A stretch of 64,000 nucleotides of DNA from Herbaspirillum chlorophenolicum (GTDB lineage: Bacteria > Pseudomonadota > Gammaproteobacteria > Burkholderiales > Burkholderiaceae_D): positions 62,001 through 126,000 of the forward strand of contig NZ_LFLT01000011.1 in the NCBI RefSeq assembly GCF_001189955.1. Direction: 5' to 3'. Each line of letters opens with the position of its first letter. The stretch's first letter is position 1. Made by a program: the position numbers and the translations under genes. The notes under the pieces were generated by a model. That model worked only from the letters and a program-made list of their open reading frames with translations, was not told where the DNA came from and searched no databases. Below are positions 10,201 to 18,327 of this stretch, in pieces.

Positions 10201-13190
10201 GAGCACAGCTTGCCGAGGTCTTGCGTGCTCTGGTCGTTTTCGTAAGCATAAAAACCGCCGACCATGCGCTTGCGGTGCGAGTTGGTCTTGCGCGCGATGG
10301 CGCGGATCTCGACCGGCACATCGGCCTGCGGCTGGCCGGCAGTGTCGAGCGTCACGGCCGTCAGCGTCAGTTTCTTCTTGACCGAAATCCAGTTGCCGGC
10401 GCGCAGGCCGACCACCACACCGGACGGCCACAGCGGCGTGGTGGTGGAGATGGTCTGCACCTCGCCGTTGGGATCGCTGTAAGTCATCTCCGTGACCAGC
10501 TCCTGCGCCCGCGAAGAGGCCGGCAGCCTGGCGATCACCGTGCGCCCGGCGCCATTCTTGTCCAGCGTGACGGACAGCTTGTCGGCCACGATCTTCTGGT
10601 CGTCGGCATTGCTGCTGTCATCGGCGCGCGGCGGCTCGAAGGAGAAACCGTCGTAGCCGCCGATGCTGACGCTGCGCGAACGCACCAGGCTGGAGACGCT
10701 CACGTTCTGGCCGGCAGCACCGCCGCCATTGATGTAATTCAGCTGCAGGTCGAGCGGCAATTCCTTGATGGCGACCTGCGCGCCCTTGGGCGGCGTGATG
10801 CGGCCCTGCATCAGCGGCAGGCGGAACTCCTCGACGCGGAAGCTGCCGGTGTAGTAGGTGCGGCGCCCGCCATACCAGCCCCGCTCGCCCTCGGCCTGGT
10901 TATTGTCCGCATCCTGGCTGTTGGCGTTGACCTTGCCATCGTCCAGCACCACGTCGTAGATGCCAAGCTTGGCCTGCTTGGGCAAGGCAAATACGGTTTC
11001 CGAACTCTTCTGTCCTCGCCAGACCAGCGGGAACTGGAACTCCTGGCCGCTGCCCTGGTGGGTGATGCGCACGCGCGTGGGCAGGTCTTCCTTGCGCAGC
11101 GTACCGAAGCCTTGCATGGTTTCGGTACGGATCACATGCTTCATCGATACCGTTTCGCCCGCGCGGAACAACGTGCGGTCGAAGATGGTGGTGGCGCGCG
11201 TAGTGGCGACCTTGCCGGTATCGGTCGGCAGATTGAAACGCCAGGACTCGATGCCATCGTTCCACGAACTCAGCGCGAAAGCCATGTCGGCGCGGCCTTT
11301 CTCATCCGTCTTGCGGGCGCTGACAAACAGGCCACTGATGCTGCCCTCATTCGCTTGACTGTAGGGCCGGCTGGCGCAGGCGTCTTCCAGGGCCGGCATG
11401 ATGGCCACGCCGTTGGCGTCGGTCCGGCCTTGCCACAGCTGCGTGCCGTCGCAATTGGACACACGCACATCGGCGTCGGCAACCGGTTTGGCATTGTCCA
11501 GACGGGTCACCCATACGGCGCCGTTGACCCGGCCCAGCTTCACGTGGACGGCAAGGTTGGTCACCAATGCACTGGTGCGCACATACATCGGCTGCGGTTT
11601 GCCAAGAAGCGAAGCGCCGAGCTTCTGCGATTCCAGTTCAACCACGTAGAACCCCGGGTCCGGCAGCGGAATGCCGACCACTTCAAAGGGCCACACGCCG
11701 TCCTTGGCCTCCTTCAGCGGCGGCAGGTCGAGCTTCTTCACGCCCGGTTCCTTCTGCAGCAGGCTGATGCTGCGCGAATCGACCTTCTTCGGGTCGCCCC
11801 ATTTCTCGTGGTATTTGTTCAAGCGGGCAAGCCAGGCGATGACGCCCTTGTCGCCATCGACCTTGAGGTCGGCCACCTTGCCGGGCATGGCTTTACCATC
11901 TGCGCCGCGCACCTGCAAACCGGCTTCGACACGGCGCAAAGTCACCGGCAAGGCCGGGTCGGCATTGAGTTCGATGATGCCGAACGTCGCCGCAGGGAAT
12001 TTGGCCAGCGGCGGAAAGTCTGCCAGCGCCGACTTCAGCGGAAAGGACCCGGCATTGCCCAGCGTGCGGCCATCCTCGTCCTGGAAGCCGGTTGGCAGCG
12101 TGATCGTGAATTCGGATTTTTCCGGGAACGGCGGCTTGAAGCTGAGATCGCGGATGGTCTCGCCCTGCTCGTTCGGGTTCAGGTCGGGCTTGATCTTGCC
12201 GGTAGTGGTGTTCATCACAATTTGCGCAGCCAGCTTGCGCGGCACCGGCGAAGAGAACGACAGCGTCACCGGCAGGATGGGCGAACAAGCGGCATTGGCA
12301 TTCTCGCGCTGACAACTGAAGCCGGCGGTGAATTCGCTGCGCACCTGGAACTTGAACACCTGCGGCTGCGCGGTCACGATGGATGGCGCGTTAGCGGCGG
12401 CGATGCCGCGATCCCACACCAGTTGCACATGGGCGTCATTGGGCAGGCGCTGCTGGCATTGCACCGTGGTGACCGAAGCAGGATCGACGTTCTTGGCGAA
12501 TTCCTTCAGCAACGCCTTGCGGTCGCCTTCAGCCAGCGGTTTGGTGGGGATACGCTCATTGATGCCTTCGGCTTCGCAATAAAGATGGTCGCGCACCGAA
12601 GCTTCCGTCGCCGCGCCATTCTGGAACAGGATGAACGCCTGGTCTTCCGCGATGCGCGCGCCGGCATACGGTTGCGCACGCGTCACGGACGGGCCGCCGG
12701 TGCTGAACTGGAAGCGCCCTTTGCCGCCGACCGGGCTGCCGGCCACCGATTTCGTTCCTATGCGCAGGCTGAAGCTGCAGCTTGTGCCGGGCGGCAGGTC
12801 GCGTTCGAAGTCGAAGATCCAGTTCTTGTCATCCGCCCAACGCGAACTGCCGGCCACCGGACAATCGACGTCGAAGGGCGAGCCGGCCTTGGGATCGCCG
12901 AACTTGACCATGGACTCGGAAAACCGCGCCCGCACCTGGCGAATGCGCGCCACCTCACCCTGCGGCGAAAAACCGGTAACGGTCGCACTGGCCGCCACAG
13001 CGATCGAGGGCGACAGGGCCATGCCGGCCAAGGCGCCGATTGCCAGCAGGCTCGCGCCGAATGCGCTGAACCCATTGAGCACCTTGCGGATGGATACCCG
13101 CCTGGCCGGCCCGGTACCGGCCCGCGCCGGCAGCATCTGCTTCGTCCTGGCGTTCCATGCTGCGGCCATGCAGGCTTCCGTTTGCTTCAT
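7251..13190 (-). CDS. yfhM: Alpha-2-macroglobulin-like protease inhibitor (YfhM type)
   Basis: Very large periplasmic protein of 1979 residues, homologous to bacterial alpha-2-macroglobulins that trap proteases through an internal thioester. The thioester motif CLEQ is intact (Cys about 1511, Gln about 1514) in the context YPFSCLEQKTSK, followed by the alpha-helical TED domain and the receptor-like C-terminal domain. A hydrophobic export segment spans residues 38-65 and ends AVA before ASATVTG. I see no lipobox cysteine, unlike E. coli YfhM. The start has GGAG six bases upstream. The frame remains open for another 142 codons, but these lie antisense to the LysR gene and look like shadow coding. 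It is co-directional and probably co-transcribed with pbpC. Confidence 0.92.
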   Translation of the reverse strand: MKQTEACMAAAWNARTKQMLPARAGTGPARRVSIRKVLNGFSAFGASLLAIGALAGMALSPSIAVAASATVTGFSPQGEVARIRQVRARFSESMVKFGDPKAGSPFDVDCPVAGSSRWADDKNWIFDFERDLPPGTSCSFSLRIGTKSVAGSPVGGKGRFQFSTGGPSVTRAQPYAGARIAEDQAFILFQNGAATEASVRDHLYCEAEGINERIPTKPLAEGDRKALLKEFAKNVDPASVTTVQCQQRLPNDAHVQLVWDRGIAAANAPSIVTAQPQVFKFQVRSEFTAGFSCQRENANAACSPILPVTLSFSSPVPRKLAAQIVMNTTTGKIKPDLNPNEQGETIRDLSFKPPFPEKSEFTITLPTGFQDEDGRTLGNAGSFPLKSALADFPPLAKFPAATFGIIELNADPALPVTLRRVEAGLQVRGADGKAMPGKVADLKVDGDKGVIAWLARLNKYHEKWGDPKKVDSRSISLLQKEPGVKKLDLPPLKEAKDGVWPFEVVGIPLPDPGFYVVELESQKLGASLLGKPQPMYVRTSALVTNLAVHVKLGRVNGAVWVTRLDNAKPVADADVRVSNCDGTQLWQGRTDANGVAIMPALEDACASRPYSQANEGSISGLFVSARKTDEKGRADMAFALSSWNDGIESWRFNLPTDTGKVATTRATTIFDRTLFRAGETVSMKHVIRTETMQGFGTLRKEDLPTRVRITHQGSGQEFQFPLVWRGQKSSETVFALPKQAKLGIYDVVLDDGKVNANSQDADNNQAEGERGWYGGRRTYYTGSFRVEEFRLPLMQGRITPPKGAQVAIKELPLDLQLNYINGGGAAGQNVSVSSLVRSRSVSIGGYDGFSFEPPRADDSSNADDQKIVADKLSVTLDKNGAGRTVIARLPASSRAQELVTEMTYSDPNGEVQTISTTTPLWPSGVVVGLRAGNWISVKKKLTLTAVTLDTAGQPQADVPVEIRAIARKTNSHRKRMVGGFYAYENDQSTQDLGKLCSGKSDRHGMFMCDTELSEPGNVDVIASAKDARGNAAAAYSSVWVTGRGELWFEGENQDRIDILPEKKSYQPGDTAKFQVRMPFRYATALVAVEREGVIDTQVVQLSGQDPTIAVPVKAGYGPNVYVSVLAVRGRMREVPWYSFFLWGWKEPINWWHEFREYQAPGPIVDLSKPAWKFGIAEINVGEAGHKLQVTVSADKPAYPIRATAKVTVQVKLPDGKPAAGAEFALAAVDEALLELQPNTSWDVLHAMLQRRSYGVETSTAQMQVVGKRHYGKKATPAGGGGGRAPTRELFDTLLLWKPNVTLDAEGRAQLEVPLNDALTSFRIVAVAESGAGYFGTGSINIRSTQDVQVISGLPPLVREGDSFSGMVTVRNTTTHDMKIKVTARAQGNLPASALSLPDREVAVAAGQSAEVAWPVQVPEGIAQLAWEIGAQEQGGQNAKDAMKFSQRVLPAVPVTVQQATLFQLDKSAAISVAQPAGSLPGRGGLAATIRPSLAGGTEALTRYFTDYPFSCLEQKTSKAIGLRDEAGWQKIAADLPTYLDGDGLAYYFPPSDSGARRGSDTLTAYLLAATSEAGYAIPQQSRDKMLEGLANFVEGRVTRDFWSPQKDLDVRKLAALEALSRYNRVQPAMLGSLQINPNQWPTSGLLDWIALLQRVPAIPERQKKLDEAEQILRARLNFQGTRMGFSSEEGDYWWWLMSGGDANANRLILLELNNPAWREDMPRLVAGAIGRQQRGHWNTTTANVWGSLALEKFARKFESEPVSGSTRATVEQGGATVATQALAWSGAATGGKLQLPWPKADAAGGAVRFTQEGSGKPWVTLQSLAAVPLAQPFSSGYRITRKVEAVEQKQAGSYTRGDVLRVTLDIDAQTDMTWVVVTDPVPGGASLLGSGLGRDSAIAQGDQDKPRDRGLGWLAYEERSFEGYRAYYESMPKGRTSISYTVRLNNAGEFNLPPTRVEAMYAPEMFGEIPNSKIVIKAP

Positions 13191-13305
13191 CTTGTTCTCC
13201 GGATCGATCTTGTTGTGGCGCAGTTGCCGGTGGTTTCCCCCGGCGTAACCGCGAATGGCGCTGTGACCTGAATTACGGCAATTTGTTGCCTGGCTGGAGG
13301 GCGGA

Positions 13306-14187
13306 TCAGAGCTTACATTGTAAAAAGTCCAAAAAGCAGCTGATGCGCCTCGATAGTTGGGTATTGCGGTAATAGACCGCCGAAATCTTTTGCTGGTAAC
13401 CGCTGTATGCAGGCTCAAGCAGCTTGACCAGCCGGCCGGAGGCAATATCGGCATCCGACATGAAATTGGACAGCGAAGCGATGCCCTGCCCGTGCAATGC
13501 CAGTTGGCGAATGGTCTCGCCGCTGGAAGCGCGAATCGCCGGCCTGGTCGGATAGCGGTCGCCGCCGGCATGCAGCAACGGCCAATTGTTGAGCGATTCG
13601 GGCAGGGAGAATCCAATCAGCAGATGCTGCTCCAACTCCTCCACCGATTTGGGTTCACCATGGCGCGCCAGATAACCGGGACTGGCGACGATGTTCAGGC
13701 GTGCCGAACTGAGCGGCTTGGCATGCAGCGTGGAATCCTGCAGCTCGCCGATGCGGATGGCGATGTCGGTGCGCTGTTCCACCAGGTCGATGAAGCGGTC
13801 ATTGGTGGTCAGCTCCAGCTCGATCTCGGGATACTCTTCCCGGAAAGCGCCCACATGCGGCACCACGCAATGGAGCATGAACGGCGCGGCCGCATCCACG
13901 CGCAGCTTGCCGACCGGCTTTTGCGTGCGTGCCCGCACCGCCTCCTCGGCTTGCTCCATCGCGGCCAGGATATTGCGCGCCTGTTCGAGAAAGGTCTGGC
14001 CTTCTTCGGTCAGGTCCATGCGCCGCGTGGTGCGGGTCAGCAGGCTTGCGCCCAGCTTTTCTTCCAGCCGCGACAGGGCCCGGCTCACGCCTGAGGTGGT
14101 CTGTTCCAGCACCTCTGCGGCGGCGGAAAGGCTGCCGGCTTCCACCACGGCAACGAAAGTGCGCAATTCTTCTGATTGAATCGACAT
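13306..14187 (-). CDS. LysR-family transcriptional regulator
   Basis: DNA-binding regulator of 293 residues. The N-terminal winged helix-turn-helix (residues about 5-62) carries GSLSAAAEVLEQTTSGVSRA, and an effector-binding domain follows with RIGELQDSTLHA and a C-terminal HGQGIASL segment of the CrgA/DmlR-like LysR subgroup. The second of two adjacent ATGs is preferred because GGAG lies six bases upstream. It is divergent from an MFS exporter and a PRISE-type reductase, with a perfect inverted repeat in the shared intergenic region. It therefore most likely controls those two genes and itself. It lies 115 bases upstream of the macroglobulin gene on the same strand, where read-through is possible. 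Confidence 0.92.
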   Translation of the reverse strand: MSIQSEELRTFVAVVEAGSLSAAAEVLEQTTSGVSRALSRLEEKLGASLLTRTTRRMDLTEEGQTFLEQARNILAAMEQAEEAVRARTQKPVGKLRVDAAAPFMLHCVVPHVGAFREEYPEIELELTTNDRFIDLVEQRTDIAIRIGELQDSTLHAKPLSSARLNIVASPGYLARHGEPKSVEELEQHLLIGFSLPESLNNWPLLHAGGDRYPTRPAIRASSGETIRQLALHGQGIASLSNFMSDADIASGRLVKLLEPAYSGYQQKISAVYYRNTQLSRRISCFLDFLQCKL

Positions 14188-14199
14188 CATTGACTCCAG

Positions 14200-14216
14200 A
14201 TCAAATATTTTTTGAT
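14200..14216. promoter_or_regulatory. Probable LysR operator: perfect 6-bp inverted repeat
   Basis: ATCAAA and TTTGAT are separated by five bases (17 bp in all), AT-rich in a GC-rich genome, 12 bases upstream of the LysR start and about 95 bases upstream of the exporter start. LysR proteins bind dyad T-N11-A-type sites in exactly this divergent position. Assignment to this regulator is inferred. Confidence 0.6.
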
Positions 14217-14310
14217 TTTAACGGTATTTTTCTCAACAAAGACTACAGGCACAATCTTTTCCATCGCTGGCAAAGCCTTTCCGGACGCCGGCCAACAGAA
14301 AGGATTTGAA

Positions 14311-15489
14311 ATGCCAATTGCACTCTGGGCGCTGACCATCAGCGCATTCGCCATCGGGACCACTGAGTTCGTGATCATGGGCCTCCTGCCGGAAGTCGCG
14401 GCCAACCTGGGCGTGAGCCTGTCGGCCGCCGGCCTCCTGGTGACCGGCTACGCGCTGGGCGTATTCGTCGGCGCCCCGCTGGTCACCGCCACCACCGGCC
14501 GCCTGCCGCGCAAGACGCTGCTGATGGCCTTGATGGTGGTGTTCGTGATCGGCAACCTGATGTGTGCCATCGCGCCGGACTACAACATGCTGATGATCGG
14601 GCGCGTCGTCGCCTCGTTCGCCCACGGCGCATTTTTCGGCGTCGGTTCGGTGGTGGCGACCGGCCTGGTGTCCAAGGAAAAGCAAGCCTCCGCCATCGCC
14701 CTGATGTTCACCGGCCTGACCGTGGCCAACGTACTGGGCGTGCCTTTCGGCACCTGGCTTGGCCAGATGTACGGCTGGCGCGCCACCTTCTGGGCGGTAA
14801 CCGCCATCGGCCTGGTCGCGCTGGCTGCCACCGGTTTCCTGGTGCCGCGCTCGCAGGGCGGCGAACAGGCCGATTTCGGCAAGGAACTGCGTGTGCTGGG
14901 CCGTCCGCAAGTGCTGCTGGGCCTGATGATGACGGTGCTGGGCTTCGGTGGCGTATTCGCGGCCTTTACCTATATCGCTCCCATCCTGACCGACATCAGC
15001 GGCTTCCCGGCAGCGGCCGTCTCGCCCATCCTGCTGCTGTTCGGCGTGGGCCTGGTGATCGGCAACCTGCTGGGCGGCAAGCTGGCCGACAAGAGGCTCA
15101 TGGCCACGCTGGTCGGCAGCCTGGTGGCGCTGGCCGTGGTGCTGGTGCTGTTCGGCCTGACCAATGACCACAAGATCGCCTCGATCATCGGCGTCGGCCT
15201 GATGGGCATGGCCGCCTTCGCCACCGTGCCGCCGTTGCAGATGCGCGTACTGGAAAAGGCTACCGGCGCCCCCAACCTCGCCTCTTCGGCCAACATCGCC
15301 GCCTTCAATCTCGGCAATGCCGTCGGCGCCTGGCTGGGCGGCCTGACCATCGATCATGGCCCCGGCTTGCACTCGGTGCCTTATGTCGCGGCCTTGCTGC
15401 CCGTTGCAGGCATCGTGGTGGCGCTGGTGAGCTGGAAGATGGATGGCAAGGCTCCCGCAGTACGTCCCGCCGGTGTCGAAGCCTGCTGA
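14311..15489 (+). CDS. MFS transporter, DHA1 family (AraJ/YdhP-like exporter)
   Basis: Twelve-helix inner-membrane exporter of 392 residues. It opens with the characteristic MPIALWALTISAFAIGTTEF and GLLPEVAANLG of the arabinose-polymer/sugar-efflux-like and chloramphenicol-resistance-like DHA1 carriers. Motif A is PLVTATTGRLPRKTLL. The ATG has AAAGGA eight bases upstream; an earlier in-frame ATG lacks one and lies inside the divergent promoter region. The gene is divergent from the LysR regulator and followed after 24 bases by the PRISE reductase, suggesting an export-plus-modification unit induced by a small molecule. Confidence 0.88.
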   Translation: MPIALWALTISAFAIGTTEFVIMGLLPEVAANLGVSLSAAGLLVTGYALGVFVGAPLVTATTGRLPRKTLLMALMVVFVIGNLMCAIAPDYNMLMIGRVVASFAHGAFFGVGSVVATGLVSKEKQASAIALMFTGLTVANVLGVPFGTWLGQMYGWRATFWAVTAIGLVALAATGFLVPRSQGGEQADFGKELRVLGRPQVLLGLMMTVLGFGGVFAAFTYIAPILTDISGFPAAAVSPILLLFGVGLVIGNLLGGKLADKRLMATLVGSLVALAVVLVLFGLTNDHKIASIIGVGLMGMAAFATVPPLQMRVLEKATGAPNLASSANIAAFNLGNAVGAWLGGLTIDHGPGLHSVPYVAALLPVAGIVVALVSWKMDGKAPAVRPAGVEAC

Positions 15490-15513
15490 TCCTGCCCCGA
15501 CCGGAGAAAGCGA

Positions 15514-16593
15514 ATGTCTACTGAAAACACAGGCAAGCCAACCGCCCTGGTCGTCGGCGCCAACGGCGTCATCGGCAGCAATCTGATCGAACACCTGCTC
15601 ACGCTGCCCGAGTGGGAAGTGATCGGCCTGTCGCGCCGCGGCGGCGAAGGCCATGCAGACGGCAGGTTGCGCCACATCGCGGTCGACCTGCTGGACGCGG
15701 CCGACACGCGCGCCAAGCTGGCGCCGCTGGAGCACGTGACCCACATCTTCTACGCCGCCTACCAGCATCGCGCCACCTGGAGCGAACTGGTGGCGCCCAA
15801 TCTGGCGATGCTGGAGAACACGGTGGAAACGGTTGAAGCGGCCGCGCCGGGACTGCGCCACATCAGCCTGATGCAAGGCTACAAGGTCTACGGCGGCCAT
15901 CTGGGACCCTTCAAGACGCCGGCGCGCGAAACCGATGCGCAGTTCATGCCGCCTGAGTTCATGTTCGACCAGCAGCGTTACCTGGAACAACGGCAGGCGC
16001 AGTCAGGCCATCGCTGGAGCTGGTCCGCGATCCGGCCGGCGGTAGTAGGCGGCGCGGCACTGGGCAATCCGATGAACCTGGCGCTGGCGATTGCGGTGTA
16101 TGCCAGCATCTCGAAAGCGCTGGGCTTGCCGCTGCGCTTCCCCGGCAAACCTGGCGCCTATGACAGACTGGTGGAGATGACCGATGCCGGCCTGCTGGCC
16201 AAGGCGACGGTATGGGCCGCGGCCAATGCGGGCTGCGCCAACCAGGCCTTCAACATCGGCAACGGCGATATCTTCCGCTGGAGCGAGATGTGGCCGAAGA
16301 TCGCGCGCTGGTTCGATATGGAAGTCGGGCCGCCGCTGCCATTGGCGCTGGCCGACGTGATGAGCGACAAGGCGCCGCTATGGGAAAGCATCGCGCGCGC
16401 CCACGGCCTGGCCGCGCATTCCTACGACACGCTGTCGTCATGGGGTTTTGCCGATTTCGTTTTTTCGTGGGACTACGACATGTTTGGCGACGGCTCCAAG
16501 GCGCGGCGCTTCGGCTTCCATGACTATGTGGAGAGCGAACAGATGTTTTACCGGCTGTTTGAGCAATTCAGGCAGCGCAAGGTCATCCCTTAG
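15514..16593 (+). CDS. PRISE-type short-chain dehydrogenase/reductase (NAD(P)-dependent)
   Basis: Cytoplasmic oxidoreductase of 359 residues with a Rossmann start VVGANGVIGSN (residues 13-23). The segment MQGYKVYGGHLGPF (Lys124, Tyr126) followed by FDQQRYLEQR (Tyr156) matches the layout of the progesterone 5-beta-reductase/iridoid synthase-like (PRISE) enzymes, whose catalytic Lys and Tyr differ from the classic YxxxK. Such enzymes reduce conjugated enones in plants; bacterial substrates are mostly unknown. GGAG lies upstream of the ATG. It is probably co-transcribed with the exporter. The stop overlaps the stop region of the convergent lipoprotein gene by four bases. Confidence 0.82.
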   Translation: MSTENTGKPTALVVGANGVIGSNLIEHLLTLPEWEVIGLSRRGGEGHADGRLRHIAVDLLDAADTRAKLAPLEHVTHIFYAAYQHRATWSELVAPNLAMLENTVETVEAAAPGLRHISLMQGYKVYGGHLGPFKTPARETDAQFMPPEFMFDQQRYLEQRQAQSGHRWSWSAIRPAVVGGAALGNPMNLALAIAVYASISKALGLPLRFPGKPGAYDRLVEMTDAGLLAKATVWAAANAGCANQAFNIGNGDIFRWSEMWPKIARWFDMEVGPPLPLALADVMSDKAPLWESIARAHGLAAHSYDTLSSWGFADFVFSWDYDMFGDGSKARRFGFHDYVESEQMFYRLFEQFRQRKVIP

Positions 16594-16946
16594 TTTGGGA
16601 TTTCCCTGACGATCAAGGCCAGCTCATTCTTGCCGCATTGCCCCGGTACGATTTCAAGCCGCATGCCCTTCCTGATCTCCATGCCATCGGGAATTTCAGC
16701 GAAAGTGGTTGAGACAAAGTGGCTTGCCCAGTGGCGGTAACGGATGGCCGCAAACTTTTCTCCTGCCTGCAGCTGCGCCAACCTGCTGGCCAGGCACGGC
16801 TCCAGCGTGCCTGGATTTTCACCTGCGCCGATGACGCGCAATACCGTTCCGGCGACGGGGTCGGGATTTTCCGGTTCGCCTGACGAACACGATGCGAGGC
16901 TGGCCAAGGCGAAGCAGGCCAGCCCCCATTTTAAACAGGGTGTCAT
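16590..16946 (-). CDS. Small lipoprotein of unknown function
   Basis: A 118-residue protein with a short hydrophobic leader and lipobox LASC (lipidated Cys20), followed by SSGEPENPDP. The mature part has paired cysteines (about 54 and 108), consistent with a disulfide. I do not recognise a family. The start was placed at the ATG that gives a proper lipoprotein signal; in-frame codons upstream encode no plausible leader. It is the last gene of the efflux operon, 37 bases after the porin gene. It overlaps the end of the PRISE gene on the other strand by four bases. Periplasm- or outer-membrane-facing location is inferred from the lipobox. Confidence 0.7.
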   Translation of the reverse strand: MTPCLKWGLACFALASLASCSSGEPENPDPVAGTVLRVIGAGENPGTLEPCLASRLAQLQAGEKFAAIRYRHWASHFVSTTFAEIPDGMEIRKGMRLEIVPGQCGKNELALIVREIPN

Positions 16947-16983
16947 TGCAATGGCTCCATCACACGTCTTTCCACGTTGTCTT

Positions 16984-18294
16984 TCAGAATTCCACATGCA
17001 ACCGCGCCCCGGCCACCAGCACGGGACCACGGTCGGCGTTATAGGCCGGATGGAAAATCTTTTGCACGTCCAGTCCCAGCGTCGCGGCCTTTGAAACCCG
17101 TACGTTGTAGTAGGCCTCGACGATGTCCTCGGGGCGGTAATTCAAGCGCCCGTCGCCGATGAAAACGCCGGTGCCGCCGGCAGCCAGGTAGTCGCGGTGT
17201 GCCTGCGACAAGCCGTTGCGGATGCCGGCAATACCCAATACGTCATCGGCGCGGCCCCAGCGCGTGCCGGCCATGGACATGCCGACGGTTACGGATCGTT
17301 CCACCTCGGTGAAGGAGTAGGTCTCGGTCTTGCCATCGTTCCAGCTGGTTCGCAGGAACATGCCGATATCGGAGGTAAGGTTCTGCTCGACGTTGATGCC
17401 GGCCCCGTATTTGCTCTGCTCCTTGCGTACATCCGCCACCGATGGCGTGCCGCTGCCGGCCGCCGCCAGTGCGTCCCGGAAGCTGCCGCTGATCATGCGA
17501 TTGTGAAATGCCATCAGGCGCAGCTTGCCCGGTTGCCCACCCAGGGTGTAGCTGTATTCAAGCTCGGCCTGGTCGCTGAAGTGCCGGAAAATACGCGTGT
17601 CGAGCTGTTGGCCGTTGGACTCAATAGGCATCAGGTAGCGGCCGAAACGGTACACCCAGTCGCCGTCGTAATACTCCATCGCCGCGCCCCAGGTATAGCC
17701 GCGCGTATCGGCTGCGTAATCGTAGGCGCCATGCGTGAGCAGCGACCAGTTCATGAACTGCGTGCGGCCGTCATGCGCATAGGCGTTGTTGTCGAAGATG
17801 TCGGTCACGGCATAGTTGCCTACGGTCAGGACGACGCGCTGCGCGCTCAAGTTTCCGGCCAGTTGGTTAGCCTGCGATTCCTGCCGCGTGGTCTCGCCGC
17901 CGAGGTTCCAGGTCTGGCGCAAAAACAGGCGGGCACGGTAGAAAGTGGGGTTGGGGCCCGACGCTTTCTGCTGCTCCGAGTTGAGCATGCCGCCCAGCCC
18001 GGTCAGGTCCGACATCGGGGCCGACTGCACGACCTCCGGGTTGAAGTACAGTTCGGTCCCGGCCGCCAGCCGGTAGCCGAAGAACAGCGTGCCGGAAAAC
18101 GAATACGACTTCTCGGCTTGCGTGCGCAGGCTGTTGGGGCCGGTATAGGCCGCGCTGAAAGGAGATTTGCGCTGCCAGATATAAGTCGCCTGCCCTTTCA
18201 GGTTCCAGGTTTCTTCTGCCGTGTCGTCGGCGGCAATAGCCAGCATCGGCATCGGCAGAAGCGCGGCGATCAGGTATTTCTTCATCATTCTCAT
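16984..18294 (-). CDS. OprB-family carbohydrate-selective porin-like protein
   Basis: Outer-membrane beta-barrel of 436 residues. It has a cleavable signal ending AIA before ADDTAEE, alternating aromatic/hydrophilic strands and a C-terminal phenylalanine (LHVEF) recognised by the Bam complex. Family landmarks are GTELYFNPEV, FYRARLFLRQTWNLGGE, DIFDNNAYAHD and YNVRVSKAATLGLD. GGAG stands six bases before the ATG. It is 33 bases downstream of the outer-membrane efflux lipoprotein and co-directional with it. A porin in a tripartite efflux operon is unusual; either it imports a substrate or it balances the outer membrane under the same stress. Confidence 0.82.
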   Translation of the reverse strand: MRMMKKYLIAALLPMPMLAIAADDTAEETWNLKGQATYIWQRKSPFSAAYTGPNSLRTQAEKSYSFSGTLFFGYRLAAGTELYFNPEVVQSAPMSDLTGLGGMLNSEQQKASGPNPTFYRARLFLRQTWNLGGETTRQESQANQLAGNLSAQRVVLTVGNYAVTDIFDNNAYAHDGRTQFMNWSLLTHGAYDYAADTRGYTWGAAMEYYDGDWVYRFGRYLMPIESNGQQLDTRIFRHFSDQAELEYSYTLGGQPGKLRLMAFHNRMISGSFRDALAAAGSGTPSVADVRKEQSKYGAGINVEQNLTSDIGMFLRTSWNDGKTETYSFTEVERSVTVGMSMAGTRWGRADDVLGIAGIRNGLSQAHRDYLAAGGTGVFIGDGRLNYRPEDIVEAYYNVRVSKAATLGLDVQKIFHPAYNADRGPVLVAGARLHVEF

Positions 18295-18327
18295 CGGCTG
18301 CTCCGGGGCAGCCTGTCCCCTGTCTTT

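Noticed and set aside
9066-13271. A 1401-codon open frame on the plus strand
   Set aside because: It is antisense to the macroglobulin gene, with the same His/Arg/Gly/Ala-rich shadow composition and no motif.
13191-13616. N-terminal extension of the macroglobulin gene by 142 codons
   Set aside because: The extension is antisense to the LysR coding region and has no export signal, while an ATG with GGAG six bases upstream begins the exported protein.
14233-15990. A 585-codon open frame on the minus strand across the exporter and PRISE genes
   Set aside because: The translation is a His/Gln/Gly-rich shadow; the plus-strand genes have convincing motifs and ribosome-binding sites.
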